Assembly: GCA_964456925.1 (NCBI GenBank) | Contig: CAYWCX010000001.1 | Span: forward strand, 32,113-96,112 | Source: JBAZKK01 sp964456925 | GTDB taxonomy: Bacteria; Omnitrophota; Gorgyraeia; Gygaellales; Profunditerraquicolaceae | Direction: 5' to 3' | DNA length: 64,000 nucleotides | Shown: positions 24,737 to 34,245 of the stretch, piece after piece | How the letters are laid out: the number at the start of each line of letters is the position of its first letter | How positions within the stretch are numbered: the first letter of the stretch is position 1 | The notes under the pieces: model-generated | Told to the model about the DNA's origin: nothing | Seen by the model: only the letters and a program-made list of their open reading frames with translations | The model's database searches: none | Position numbers and translations under genes: made by a program

Positions 24737-26808
24737 TTCTCACTATTTTTTTCTTCTGCCTGCTTCTTGCTGAGGTTAATCCTGCCCAGCTCATCTATGC
24801 CGATAACCTTAACCTTAATCTCGTCTCCGATCTTGACTTCGTCTTCCGCTTTCTTGACAAAATGGTTGGCCAGTTCCGAAACGTGCACCAAGCCTTCCTT
24901 GCGCGGCGCGATTTCGCAGAATACCCCGAAGGCCATGATGCGTTTTACCTTGGCCAGATAAATACGGCCCACCTCAACGTCTTCAACGATAGTCTTGATC
25001 ATCTTAATCGCCTGCGCCGAAGCGCTGGGTTCGGTAGAGCCCACCAGGACCGTGCCGTCATCCTTGATATCAACGCTAGCTCCGGTAGCGGCAATGATGG
25101 CTTTAATGGTCTTGCCGCCCGGGCCGATGAGTTCCCCGATTTTTTCGGGATTAATCTTGAGCACCTCGATGCGCGGGGCATAAGACGATAATTCCTCGCG
25201 CGGCTTCGCAAGCGCGGCGTTAATCTTGTCCAGGATAAATTGCCTGCCTTCCCTGCCCTGGCTAAAGCATTTTTCTAAAAGGTCGGTACCGATACCGTCA
25301 ATCTTCAAATCCAGCTGCACTGCGGTAAGGCCGGCCTTGGTCCCGGCAACCTTAAAATCCATATCCCCGAAATGGTCTTCCACGCCGGTAATGTCGCTTA
25401 AGATTATCGCCTTATCGCCCTCTTTTATCAAACCGAGGGCAATACCGGCTACCGCATCCTTGATGGGAACGCCGGCGTCCATAAGGGCAAGGGTGGCGGA
25501 GCAGACCGTGGCCATGCTCGAAGAACCGTTGGATTCCAGTATCTCGGAAACTACCCGGATGGTGTAAGGGAATTTTTCCTTGGAAGGCATTACTGCCATA
25601 AGCGCTTTTTCCGCAAGCGCGCCGTGCCCGATTTCACGGCGCCCCGGACCGCGCACCGGAGCAGTCTCTCCGACGCTAAAAGGCGGAAAACTGTAATGGA
25701 GCATAAAGGTCTTGTATTTTTCTCCCTCCAGGGCTTCGATGAGCTGTTCGTCTTCGCCCGTACCGAGGGTAGTAACCGCCAGGCTCTGGGTCTGGCCGCG
25801 GGTAAAAAGACTGGAGCCGTGGGTGCGCGGCAGCACCGCGACCTCGCAGGTAATCGGACGGATATCCTTAAAGCCCCTCTTGTCAACGCGGGTATTTTCC
25901 GTCAATACCTTCCTGCGCAACTCCTCCTTCTCTATCTCTACCAAGGCCGCCCTGACATCAAGCGCCTCAAAACCCTCCTCGGTAAGCTGGGCTTCAAGCT
26001 CTTTAGCCAGGGCATCCACTGCCTCTTCGCGCTCTTCTTTTTGACTCAAATCGTAAATCGCCTTTAACTTTCCCTGCGATAACTGGGCAACCTTCTTTTT
26101 CAATGCGGGGTCGATAAGTTTATAATCAACCGCGGCCTTGGGTTTGCCGTATTGGCGGATAAAATCTTCCTGTATGCTGATGAGGGCTTTAAGTTTTTCG
26201 CAACCGAATTTCACCGCCTCGATAAATATATCCTCGGTTACCTCTTTGAGTTTGGATTCCAGCATCACCACACCGTTTTTATTGGCTACCACCACGATAT
26301 CGAGGTCGGAATTCTCAAGCTGGGCATAGGTGGGATTAATGATAAACTCAAGCCCTGCCCTGCCGATGCGGCAGCTGGCTAACGGCCCGTTAAAGGGTAT
26401 GTCCGAAATACCCAGCGCCACGGAGGCGCCGTTTACCGCCAGGACATCCGGGTCGTTTTCTCCGTCGCTGGAAACAACAATCGCCATCACCTGGACCTCG
26501 TTGAATAAGCCTTCCGGAAATAGCGGCCGGATAGGCCGGTCGATAAGGCGGGCGGTGAGAATCTCGCTTTCCGAAGGCCGGCCTTCGCGCTTAAAAAATC
26601 CGCCGGGGATCCTTCCGGCGGCATAGGTCTTTTCCTGATATTCCACGGTTAACGGGAAAAAATCCTGGCCCTCGCGCGGCTCCTTGGACATGCAGGCGGT
26701 AACCAGCACTACCGTGCCGCCGTAACTGACCACCACCGAACCGTTTGCCTGACGGGCAACCTTGCCGGTTTCCAAAATTAATTCCCTTTCACCAAACTTA
26801 ATCTGCAT
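24733..26808 (-). CDS. pnp: Polynucleotide phosphorylase
   Basis: Phosphorolytic 3'-5' exoribonuclease of 691 residues. It has two RNase PH domains (the first begins at MQIKFGERELILETG; the second contains TRGQTQSLAVTTLGT and the catalytic DITGVEDHFGDMDFKVAGT). A KH domain (IGPGGKTIKAI) and a C-terminal S1 domain (GRIYLAKVKRIMAFGVFCEI) follow. It lies behind rpsO, the usual arrangement, with 51 nt between the genes. Confidence 0.97.
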   Translation of the reverse strand: MQIKFGERELILETGKVARQANGSVVVSYGGTVVLVTACMSKEPREGQDFFPLTVEYQEKTYAAGRIPGGFFKREGRPSESEILTARLIDRPIRPLFPEGLFNEVQVMAIVVSSDGENDPDVLAVNGASVALGISDIPFNGPLASCRIGRAGLEFIINPTYAQLENSDLDIVVVANKNGVVMLESKLKEVTEDIFIEAVKFGCEKLKALISIQEDFIRQYGKPKAAVDYKLIDPALKKKVAQLSQGKLKAIYDLSQKEEREEAVDALAKELEAQLTEEGFEALDVRAALVEIEKEELRRKVLTENTRVDKRGFKDIRPITCEVAVLPRTHGSSLFTRGQTQSLAVTTLGTGEDEQLIEALEGEKYKTFMLHYSFPPFSVGETAPVRGPGRREIGHGALAEKALMAVMPSKEKFPYTIRVVSEILESNGSSSMATVCSATLALMDAGVPIKDAVAGIALGLIKEGDKAIILSDITGVEDHFGDMDFKVAGTKAGLTAVQLDLKIDGIGTDLLEKCFSQGREGRQFILDKINAALAKPREELSSYAPRIEVLKINPEKIGELIGPGGKTIKAIIAATGASVDIKDDGTVLVGSTEPSASAQAIKMIKTIVEDVEVGRIYLAKVKRIMAFGVFCEIAPRKEGLVHVSELANHFVKKAEDEVKIGDEIKVKVIGIDELGRINLSKKQAEEKNSEK

Positions 26809-26859
26809 TATACCCCCTTATTATTGTTATGATTTTATAAGGATAAAAGCGGAAAGCCC

Positions 26860-27129
26860 TTACTTCCTCAGACTCAGCTTCTCCAAGACCTCTTCATACT
26901 TCTTGATGTCTTTATTCTTGAGATAATCTAAAAGCCTGCGCCTTCTTCCTACCAGTATCAAGAGACCGCGGCGGGAATGGAAATCCTTCTTGTGGGTTTT
27001 GAAATGCTCGCCAAGGTTATTGATTCTGCTCGTGAGCAACGCCACCTGCACCTCCGGCGAACCGGTGTCCCGGGTATGGAGTTTAAAATCATCGATAAGG
27101 TGTTTCTTTTCTTCCTTAACCAACGTCAA
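26860..27129 (-). CDS. rpsO: Ribosomal protein S15
   Basis: 89-residue 30S protein binding 16S helices 20-22. It carries the signature HTRDTGSPEVQVALLTSRINNL and HFKTHKKDFHSRRGL, and ends in the RRRLLDYLK helix. The start codon is TTG at 27129, compensated by a strong AAGGAGGTGA 8-9 nt upstream. An ATG start is not available at the correct N-terminus. Its consensus promoter is at 27159-27187. Confidence 0.97.
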   Translation of the reverse strand: MTLVKEEKKHLIDDFKLHTRDTGSPEVQVALLTSRINNLGEHFKTHKKDFHSRRGLLILVGRRRRLLDYLKNKDIKKYEEVLEKLSLRK

Positions 27130-27158
27130 CTTTATTCACCTCCTTCATTTTTTTAATT

Positions 27159-27187
27159 ATTATACGCTACTTTATATCGCAAGTCAA
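27159..27187 (-). promoter_or_regulatory. Promoter of rpsO-pnp
   Basis: Minus-strand TTGACT (27187-27182), 17-bp spacer and perfect TATAAT (27164-27159). The leader to the TTG start of rpsO is about 25 nt and carries the ribosome site. Confidence 0.82.
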
Positions 27188-27215
27188 TAATTTCATTATA
27201 AATTATTTAGGCAGC

Positions 27216-30131
27216 TTACCTTATGATTGCCGAAGGGCAGATCTGGTTGTAGGCACAGTACCTGCAGGCGAGATACTCGGGTTTAGCCTCAAAAATACGG
27301 CTGCGGATACCCGCGGAAACCTGGCGTATCTTATCTTTGACCTTCTCAAGGTCGCTCTCGTCTTTCGTGTCGCTTCCGATAAGCCCGGATTCCAGGAAAT
27401 AAAGCTGCACCAATTTGGGAAGCTCTCCGAAAATACTCTTATACGCCAAGGCGTAAACGCCCAGCTGCAGGCTATCCCGGGTGCGCTTATCCGCCTCCTG
27501 CTGTTTATTGAGTTCGGAGGTCTTAAAATCCATAATGACGACGCCGTCTTCCTCTTTATCGATACGGTCAAAACGGCCGCGGATTTTATTGTTATCGAGC
27601 ATGAAGGAAAATTCTTTTTCGATATATAGCGGCCGGGAATCGCGTTTTTCTTCGGCGCTGTAAAAACGTACCAGCGCATCCTGGCCGATGCGAAAACGCT
27701 CCTCTTGGTGCTGCTCGCTGATGAAGCCCCGGGGGTCAAAATTTTTCCGGAACAACTCCAGAAGCTGAGCAAGCTCCATCTTTTCACCCGCCATCTTAAA
27801 TTGAAAATACTCGGTTACTGCCTCATGCATTGCGCGTCCGTAGATAACGGTGTGGTGTTCCATAATCGGCACGCGCAGAATATGCACGTATTTATATTTC
27901 AGGGGACAGGTAAGATAATCGTCTAACTGATAAAAACTCAAAAACAAAAGCTCCTCCTGCGGTATGGCACGCTGCTTCGGTTTAAGAGAATCCTTGCGCG
28001 GCGCAAAACGCTTGATTGCCTCAAGGGCGCTGCTTTTAGGATGTCCTTTGTCTGCGACGCCTTCTCCGATCGCCTCTGCCACAAACTGGCTGACCCGGCG
28101 CAGGCGCGTCCCGCCGTAATCCGAGGCCGAAGTCAGGTAGAGTTCTTCTTTGGCGCGCGTCATTCCTACGTAAAAAAGACGGCGCTCCTCCTGAATATGA
28201 TAATCCCCCTGCGGCAGGATCTCTTTGATAAGGGGGTCGGGTATCTCGATGGGTTGCCGGCGGTGCGAAACCGGGAATTTGCCGTTCACGAGGCTGACCA
28301 TAAACACCGCTTTAAACTCCAGCCCTTTGGCCTTGTGGATGGTAAGGACATTTACGACGTCCGCTTCCGGGTCGCTCTCCGCGGTCTCGGGGTCATCCCC
28401 CGCTTCAATAAGGAGGTCGAGGTAACCCACAAAATTAATTACGCGGTCTTCCTTCGCCACCAATTCAAAATCCCGCACGATATTAAAGAACTTGGCGAGG
28501 TTCTGGATCTTGCTTTCTTTCTCAAGATTAATATCGCGGGTGAGTTTTTTAAGGTAACCGCTGTCGGTCAGGAAACCGTACAATAACCTCCCGGTTGTTT
28601 CCTCCCGCGAGATCTTCAGGAATTTATCGAGGTCGACTAAGATACCCAGAATCTTCTTGCGCGAAGACTCCTTTACCCTGGTTAATTCCGGGGTATCCGC
28701 CAATTCCTCAAAAACCTCATAGAGGGATTTATTGCTGCGTTTGGCATAATGCATGCACAGACCGAGATCCGCGAGGTCGAGGGAATATATTTCGCTGGTG
28801 GCAAGATAATATAAGCTCAATGAATCCGAATGGTTCGCCACCGCGCGCAGAAAATTAATGCATAATTTTACCTCTTCGCGCGAATACAAACCCTGATTGC
28901 CGCTGAACTGCCACGGGATATTCTCCATATTCAGGGCCTGCAGGTATGCCCTGGCATCGGAGTTGGAACGCACCAGGATTGCAAAATCCTTATAATTGAA
29001 TTTCCTGCTTTTTACTTTATCGCGGATGCTTTGGGCTACCCAGTCCGCTTCCGCGGAATTCGTCTCAAAATGCAGGTGGCGGGGAGGAACGGGTTTGGCC
29101 TTATTAACGGCAACGAGCTTCTTATCGATACCGGCCTTTACCTCAAAGCGCTCGGGGTTATTGTTCTGGATTAAACGGTAGGCGCTGTCTAAGATGACCT
29201 GGGTGGAGCGGTAATTCTTAATCAGGCTTATCTTTTTACTGCGCGGAAAACTCTCGGTAAAATTCAGCACGTTGCTGTAAGCAGCACCGCGCCAGCGGTA
29301 AATACACTGGTCGTCGTCCGCCACGACCGCAATGTTGCCCGCCCCGCCTGCCAGTAACTTTACCAGTTGAAACTGCGAAAAATTGGTATCCTGGAATTCG
29401 TCTACCAGGATATACTTAAACTGCTGCTGGTATCTTTTTAAAATCAGGGGGTGTTCCCTCAAGAGCCCAAGCGCCAGGTAAAACTGGTTCCCGAAATCTA
29501 CTACCCCGTATTTGGCAAGCAGCTCCTGATATTTGGCATAGGCCGAAGCCACCTCCATCTGCTGGTGCGCCTCTTCCTGAAGCGCAAAATCCTGCGGGCT
29601 CTGGCTGGCCCGGCAGACAAGTTCCCGGCTGTAATTAAGATATTCTCCCGGGGCAATATCTTCGTCTTTGGCGCGGCTGAAAGCCGAAATCAGGGCTTCG
29701 ATAAAACGGGTAGGTTCGGATAGCGGCCGGTAATAAGAAAGGTTAAATTCAAAAAGGTGCTCACGGCAGAATACCGCGGCTTCGGGACGGGTAAGGACCT
29801 TGAAGTCCGGGCTCAACCCCGCCACAATGGCATTTTCGCGCAGGAGCCTGTCCCCGAAGGCGTGGAAGGTGGAGATCCAGATATCGGTGTAACCGTAAGG
29901 CACCAGGATATCCACGCGCTCCAGCATATCCAGCGCCGCCTTATCGGTAAAGGTAAGCGCCAGTATCTCGTTGGTGCGGGCTAACCCTTCGGATAAGAGC
30001 CAGGCAATCCTCTTGGTAATAACCGTGGTCTTTCCGGTGCCTGCGCCGGCAATGATAAGCAAAGGCCCCTCGCGGTGGCAAACCGCCTCCCGTTGCTCCT
30101 GATTCAAATCCTTAATTATATCTTCAGCCAT
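27216..30131 (-). CDS. UvrD/Rep-family helicase fused to a RecB-type Fe-S nuclease
   Basis: About 971 residues. Superfamily 1A helicase motifs are complete: GAGTGKTT (Walker A), VDEFQDTN (II), VADDDQCIYRWRGA (III), TIHKAKGLEFKAVF (V) and RLFYVGMTRAKEELYL (VI). The last quarter is a PD-(D/E)XK nuclease with GRFDRID and VVIMDFKTSE. Four Cys likely hold a 4Fe-4S cluster: one in DDYLTCPLKYKY near the start of the domain and three in CRYCAYNQIC near the end, as in AddB/AdnAB. The protein probably acts in end resection or repair. The ATG at 30131 is preferred over the TTG two codons earlier. Confidence 0.88.
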   Translation of the reverse strand: MAEDIIKDLNQEQREAVCHREGPLLIIAGAGTGKTTVITKRIAWLLSEGLARTNEILALTFTDKAALDMLERVDILVPYGYTDIWISTFHAFGDRLLRENAIVAGLSPDFKVLTRPEAAVFCREHLFEFNLSYYRPLSEPTRFIEALISAFSRAKDEDIAPGEYLNYSRELVCRASQSPQDFALQEEAHQQMEVASAYAKYQELLAKYGVVDFGNQFYLALGLLREHPLILKRYQQQFKYILVDEFQDTNFSQFQLVKLLAGGAGNIAVVADDDQCIYRWRGAAYSNVLNFTESFPRSKKISLIKNYRSTQVILDSAYRLIQNNNPERFEVKAGIDKKLVAVNKAKPVPPRHLHFETNSAEADWVAQSIRDKVKSRKFNYKDFAILVRSNSDARAYLQALNMENIPWQFSGNQGLYSREEVKLCINFLRAVANHSDSLSLYYLATSEIYSLDLADLGLCMHYAKRSNKSLYEVFEELADTPELTRVKESSRKKILGILVDLDKFLKISREETTGRLLYGFLTDSGYLKKLTRDINLEKESKIQNLAKFFNIVRDFELVAKEDRVINFVGYLDLLIEAGDDPETAESDPEADVVNVLTIHKAKGLEFKAVFMVSLVNGKFPVSHRRQPIEIPDPLIKEILPQGDYHIQEERRLFYVGMTRAKEELYLTSASDYGGTRLRRVSQFVAEAIGEGVADKGHPKSSALEAIKRFAPRKDSLKPKQRAIPQEELLFLSFYQLDDYLTCPLKYKYVHILRVPIMEHHTVIYGRAMHEAVTEYFQFKMAGEKMELAQLLELFRKNFDPRGFISEQHQEERFRIGQDALVRFYSAEEKRDSRPLYIEKEFSFMLDNNKIRGRFDRIDKEEDGVVIMDFKTSELNKQQEADKRTRDSLQLGVYALAYKSIFGELPKLVQLYFLESGLIGSDTKDESDLEKVKDKIRQVSAGIRSRIFEAKPEYLACRYCAYNQICPSAIIR

Positions 30132-30143
30132 AATCAACTTTAG

Positions 30144-30214
30144 GGAAGGTTCTCAACTCAAAACTAAGGTGTCCCCCGAGGGGGCACTTTATAGCGGAGT
30201 TCAGAACCGTCCCT
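30144..30214. repeat. REP-like double hairpin
   Basis: Outer arms of 17 bp (GGGAAGGTTCTCAACTC and its near-perfect inverse GAGTTCAGAACCGTCCC, 15 of 17 paired) enclose an inner hairpin with arms GTGTCCCCC and GGGGGCAC. The element fills the divergent gap between the helicase gene and rpmB. A third short stem, CCCTATT/AATAGGG, follows at about 30211-30234 and overlaps the rpmB -35 element. It could insulate the two units or act as a REP-type mobile palindrome. Confidence 0.75.
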
Positions 30215-30222
30215 ATTTTATC

Positions 30223-30250
30223 TTGACAATAGGGTATTTTCAAGTATACT
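30223..30250 (+). promoter_or_regulatory. Promoter of rpmB
   Basis: Plus-strand TTGACA (30223-30228), 16-bp spacer, TATACT (30245-30250). The leader includes the ribosome site GAGGTG about 10 nt before the rpmB ATG. Confidence 0.82.
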
Positions 30251-30290
30251 CTAATCCCTGTAGCTTTTACTTAAATCGAGGTGAATAAAG

Positions 30291-30518
30291 ATGCTTAAAA
30301 TTTGTGCGATCTGCGGCAAAAATCCCCTCTTAGGCAAGAACGTGGTCCGTAAAGGCCTTGCTAAAAGCAAAGGCGGCACCGGACAAAAGATTGTGCGCGC
30401 CACAAAGCGTCTCTTCCTGCCTAACCTGCAAAAGATGCGGTTATTGCTCGACAATAAACCCCGCCGGGTATATGTCTGCGCTAAATGCATCAAAAAGGGC
30501 GGGCTGGTCAAGGCCTGA
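30291..30518 (+). CDS. rpmB: Ribosomal protein L28
   Basis: 75-residue 50S protein. It starts MLKICAICGKNPLLGKNV with a CxxC, has the basic ATKRLFLPNLQKMR core, and ends with VYVCAKCIKKGGLVK containing a second CxxC. It is therefore a zinc-binding (C+) form. It is monocistronic on the plus strand with its own promoter and converges on recJ 17 bp further on. No clear terminator is visible in that short gap. Confidence 0.95.
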   Translation: MLKICAICGKNPLLGKNVVRKGLAKSKGGTGQKIVRATKRLFLPNLQKMRLLLDNKPRRVYVCAKCIKKGGLVKA

Positions 30519-30534
30519 TTTCTTAAAATACCTT

Positions 30535-32226
30535 CTATTTAAAAAAGATGTCCTCGACCTCTAAGATAAAAGAACTTTCTCCCTGCCAATTATCCATCCG
30601 CGGGCTGTAAACCAAATCGAAACTTGCGGCATTTAAAAGGTTGGGGCAAAGGCTTGCCATGCCGAACCCTATTGCCTGATAGGTAATACTGCCGTCGGTT
30701 ACCCAGAACTTCAGGGTATCCTTACCCAGCGCCTGCGGCGTGTTCTTAAGGGTGAGGTGGGGGGTATAAAATAACGGCTCGGCATTGCCGGTGCCGAACG
30801 GCTCCAGTATCGCCAGTTCCTCGGTCAGTTTTTCGCTAAGGTCCGAAAAACCCAGCTCCATATCAATCTCAATGCTGGGCAGCAGGTCTTCCAATAACAA
30901 TTTTTCTTTGGCCAGGCGGTTAATGCTGTGCTTGAACTGCGCGATATTGTCTTTGGCAATCAACAACCCCACCGCGTGGCTGTGGCCTCCGAAGGAATCC
31001 AGGAATTCCCGGCAACCCAGCAGGGCATCAAAGAGGTGAAAGTTTTTGATGGAGCGGCCCGAGCCTTTACAGAGGTCTTCGTCTAATGATATCAGGATAG
31101 TCGGGCGGTAAAACCTGTCTGCCAGCTTGGAAGCGACTATGCCCAATACGCCCTGATGCCAATCCTCCTTGGCAATCACGATAACCTTGTGCTCCTTAAA
31201 ATTAATCTCTTTATCGATAATCGCCTCGGCCTCCTCTAGTATACTGTTCTCTACCTTCTGCCGCTGGCGATTATGGTTTTCTATCAACGCCGCAAGTTCA
31301 TCCGCCCTATCCTTGTTGCCGCTCAAAAGCAGTTCCAGCGCGATATCTGCGGTAGCCATCCTGCCGCTGGCATTCAACCGCGGCGCGAGGATATAACTGA
31401 CAAAGGTAGGAGTGATATTTTTGCCCTTGATGCCGCTGGATTCCATAAGCGCCTCGAGGCCCATGTTTCTGGTGTGGGTAAGATTTTTAAGCCCCTCCCT
31501 TACGATAATGCGGTTCTCTCCTGTCAGAGGCACCACGTCCGCAATTGTTCCCAGCGCAACCAGGTCAAGATAGTCTTCTAAATCGTCCGCGGCAAGGGCC
31601 TGGCAGAACTTATAGGCTACTCCCACGCCGGCCAGGTCCCGGTATTTATAGTTGGAGTTTTTTACTTTGGGATTAAGGATCGCCGAGGCAGAGGGCAGTT
31701 GCTCTAAAGTTATCTGTTCATGATGGTCGGTAAGGATAACCTCGATATTATGTTTCCTTAAATCTTCTATCTCCCTGCGGCTGTTAATACCGCAGTCTAC
31801 CGTAATCAGGAGTTTAACCTGCCGTTCTTTTGCCAAACGCAGGATATTCTTGGTTAAGCCGTAACCTTCCTTGATGCGGTGAGGTATATAATGCAGGGCA
31901 TCTATGCCCAAGCGCTTGAGTGTATTTTTCAGTATTGCCACGGCAGTAATGCCGTCAACATCATAATCCCCGAAGACCATCACCTTTTCTTTAGCGGCAG
32001 CCGCTTTCTTGACGAGCTCCACTGCCCGGCGCATATCCGTGAATGAATAAGGGTCTAAAAAGCCGCTTGCGTCGGCATCAAGGAACTTCCGGGCCTCTTC
32101 GGGATTCGTAATCCCGCGGTTAATCAAAAGCTGGGCAAATATCCGGGAGATGCCTAATCTGCTGCTTAATAAATTCTGAAGGGGCGCATCAGGCGTGGCG
32201 ATCTTGAGTATTTTATGCGCGGGCAT
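30535..32226 (-). CDS. recJ: RecJ, single-stranded-DNA-specific exonuclease
   Basis: 5'-3' ssDNA exonuclease of the DHH family, 563 residues. Motifs in order are FGDYDVDGITAVAIL (I), ITVDCGINSRREI (II), TDHHE (III), the DLVALGTIADVVPL segment, GGHSHAVGLLI of the DHHA1 domain, and a C-terminal OB fold (EPFGTGNAEPLF and after). The metal ligands are intact. It follows argS with a 1-nt gap. Confidence 0.95.
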   Translation of the reverse strand: MPAHKILKIATPDAPLQNLLSSRLGISRIFAQLLINRGITNPEEARKFLDADASGFLDPYSFTDMRRAVELVKKAAAAKEKVMVFGDYDVDGITAVAILKNTLKRLGIDALHYIPHRIKEGYGLTKNILRLAKERQVKLLITVDCGINSRREIEDLRKHNIEVILTDHHEQITLEQLPSASAILNPKVKNSNYKYRDLAGVGVAYKFCQALAADDLEDYLDLVALGTIADVVPLTGENRIIVREGLKNLTHTRNMGLEALMESSGIKGKNITPTFVSYILAPRLNASGRMATADIALELLLSGNKDRADELAALIENHNRQRQKVENSILEEAEAIIDKEINFKEHKVIVIAKEDWHQGVLGIVASKLADRFYRPTILISLDEDLCKGSGRSIKNFHLFDALLGCREFLDSFGGHSHAVGLLIAKDNIAQFKHSINRLAKEKLLLEDLLPSIEIDMELGFSDLSEKLTEELAILEPFGTGNAEPLFYTPHLTLKNTPQALGKDTLKFWVTDGSITYQAIGFGMASLCPNLLNAASFDLVYSPRMDNWQGESSFILEVEDIFFK

Positions 32227-32227
32227 G

Positions 32228-33877
32228 TTACATCTTCCTGGGGCTTGAGATGCCCAGTAAATCCAGGCCGCAGGAGATTACGATACGGCAAGCCTCGATA
32301 AGTGCGAGTCTTGCCTGGGTAAGCTGCTGGTCTTGTCCCAAGACACGGTGACGGTCATAGAACTTATGGAAGGTTTCCGCCAGCTCCTGCAGATAGACGG
32401 TGAGCATATAAGGGTCGGTGGTCTTCAGGCATACCTCCAGGATATAGAATAACTCCCAGAGTTTCTTGATTAAGGCAATTTCCTCGGGTTCTTCCAATAA
32501 AACCGGATTTAATTCTCGGGTTTTAAGTCTAAGCGGGCTGTTGCCGAGGATACTCGAGATGCGGGCATGGGCATACTGGACGTAATAAACCGGGTTCTCG
32601 CTGGTCTTCTTCTTGGCAACCTCGAGGTCGAAATCCAGGTGACTGTCGGTACGGCGCATCATAAAGAAAAAACGCGCGGCATCGCAACCCACATCGTCAA
32701 GAACTTCCCGCAGCGTAATATACTGGCCGCGGCGGGTGGACATCTGAATCTGCTGTCCTGCCCGAAAGATAGTAGCCAGTTGCACGATAATAAGAGACAG
32801 CGAATCCGCGTCCTTGCCGAGCGCCTGCACGGCGGCCTTAATCCTGCTGATGTAACCGTGGTGGTCAGGACCCCAGAGGTTAATCAACCAGGTAAATCCG
32901 CGGCGGTACTTCTCGCGGTGATATGCGATATCCGGAGCAAGGTAGGTATAAGAGCCGTCGCTTTTAACCACCACCCTGTCCTTATCGTCGCCGAAGCGGG
33001 TGGATTTAAACCAGACCGCGCCGTCCTGGCGATAGAGTAAATCCTTCTGTTCTAAAAAACGCAGCGCCTTTTCGATCTTTCCGCTCTTACGCAATGCCTT
33101 CTGGCTGTACCAGCAATCAAACTCTACCCTGAAATCGCGCAACTCCCTTTTGATAATCTTAAGGATGTAATCTGCGGCGTAGGTGCCAAAATCGCCTACC
33201 CTGCATTTTTTAGCTTTAACGTTCCTGGCAATGTCTGAAATGTAATCGCCATGATAGTGGTCTTCGGGAAATTCAATTCTCTTTCCCTCTAATTCTTTAA
33301 GTCTTAATTCAACGGAATGCCCGAGAATGTTAATCTGGTTGCCTTCGTCATTAAGGTAATATTCCTTTTTAACCTTAAAACCCGCAAAATCCAGAACCTT
33401 TGCCAGGGCATCGCCTACTGCCGCCTGGCGCGCATGAGCAACGGATAACGGCCCGGTGGGATTGGCGCTCACGAACTCCAACAACACCTTCCTGCCTCTT
33501 CCGGCATTGAACCTCAGGGTTTTTTTTCCTTTTCTGACGATATCGGCGAGGTAATCATAGAAATATTTCTCCTGCAGGTAAAAATTAATAAAACCGCCTG
33601 CTGCCTTTACTTCTTTAACGTAAGGCTCAAGGCCGCATTTTTTGAGGCGGGCTTTAATGTTATCCGCGAGTTCCCCTGCTATTTGCGCCGGCGGGCTTTT
33701 AAGCTGGGCCGCAAGCCGAAGGGCGATGTTGCTGGCGAGGTCGCCGAAACGGTTGTCTTTCGGAAGCTCCAGATATAACCCTTCTTTTAACTTGTCGAAG
33801 ACGCCCCGCTGCGGAGAGAGTTCTTCCAGCGCGTCTTTGATTACGGCTATTAATAAAGCGTTGATGTCAGTTTTCAT
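32228..33877 (-). CDS. argS: Arginyl-tRNA synthetase
   Basis: Class I aminoacyl-tRNA synthetase of 549 residues. The N-terminal Add-1 domain is followed by the signature EFVSANPTGPLSVAHARQAAVGDAL, where the HIGH motif reads HARQ, and by the DEGNQINILG segment. The KMSK loop is degenerate (QMSTRRGQYITL), as in many ArgRS. The C-terminal helical DALR anticodon domain ends near the stop. All expected regions are present. Confidence 0.95.
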   Translation of the reverse strand: MKTDINALLIAVIKDALEELSPQRGVFDKLKEGLYLELPKDNRFGDLASNIALRLAAQLKSPPAQIAGELADNIKARLKKCGLEPYVKEVKAAGGFINFYLQEKYFYDYLADIVRKGKKTLRFNAGRGRKVLLEFVSANPTGPLSVAHARQAAVGDALAKVLDFAGFKVKKEYYLNDEGNQINILGHSVELRLKELEGKRIEFPEDHYHGDYISDIARNVKAKKCRVGDFGTYAADYILKIIKRELRDFRVEFDCWYSQKALRKSGKIEKALRFLEQKDLLYRQDGAVWFKSTRFGDDKDRVVVKSDGSYTYLAPDIAYHREKYRRGFTWLINLWGPDHHGYISRIKAAVQALGKDADSLSLIIVQLATIFRAGQQIQMSTRRGQYITLREVLDDVGCDAARFFFMMRRTDSHLDFDLEVAKKKTSENPVYYVQYAHARISSILGNSPLRLKTRELNPVLLEEPEEIALIKKLWELFYILEVCLKTTDPYMLTVYLQELAETFHKFYDRHRVLGQDQQLTQARLALIEACRIVISCGLDLLGISSPRKM

Positions 33878-33924
33878 GTCTAGCGGTTGGAGTGATGTGC
33901 GGAATTTACGGAGTCAACGTCAAA

Positions 33925-34245
33925 TCAGAGCGCGCTTCTGGGGATCCTTACCCTTTTGGCATCGGACCAGAGGCGCTCCAGGCAATAAAATTCCCTTAGG
34001 GGCTTATAGAATATATGCGCGATGACGCTGGAATAATCCAGCACCACCCATCCGGATTCGTCGTTAGGTGAGACTTTGGAAAACGGTTTGATGCGCTCCT
34101 TCAACATCTCTTCCTCGATTGAACGTGCTACTGCATTTACCTGCCGAAGCGAGGTGGCGCTGGCGATCACAAAATAATCGCAGAAACCCGCAATGCTGCG
34201 CATGTCCAGCACCGTTACCTTCTGAGCCTTCATTCCCCTCGCCAC
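33925..34245 (-). CDS. rsfS: RsfS, ribosomal silencing factor
   Basis: Binds L14 and blocks 30S joining in starvation. The visible frame includes KAQKVTVLDMRSIAGFCDYFVIASA and GWVVLDYSSVIAHIF..REFYCLERLW, the family hallmarks. The listed start is GTG at 34245, but neither it nor the ATG at 34233 has a usable ribosome site. The homologous reading continues upstream (DTKKIALRIATVARG) to an ATA codon at 34281, preceded by AAGGGGGAG at about 5 nt. That codon would give 118 residues. The true start is therefore uncertain and may be AUA. Confidence 0.9.
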   Translation of the reverse strand: MARGMKAQKVTVLDMRSIAGFCDYFVIASATSLRQVNAVARSIEEEMLKERIKPFSKVSPNDESGWVVLDYSSVIAHIFYKPLREFYCLERLWSDAKRVRIPRSAL

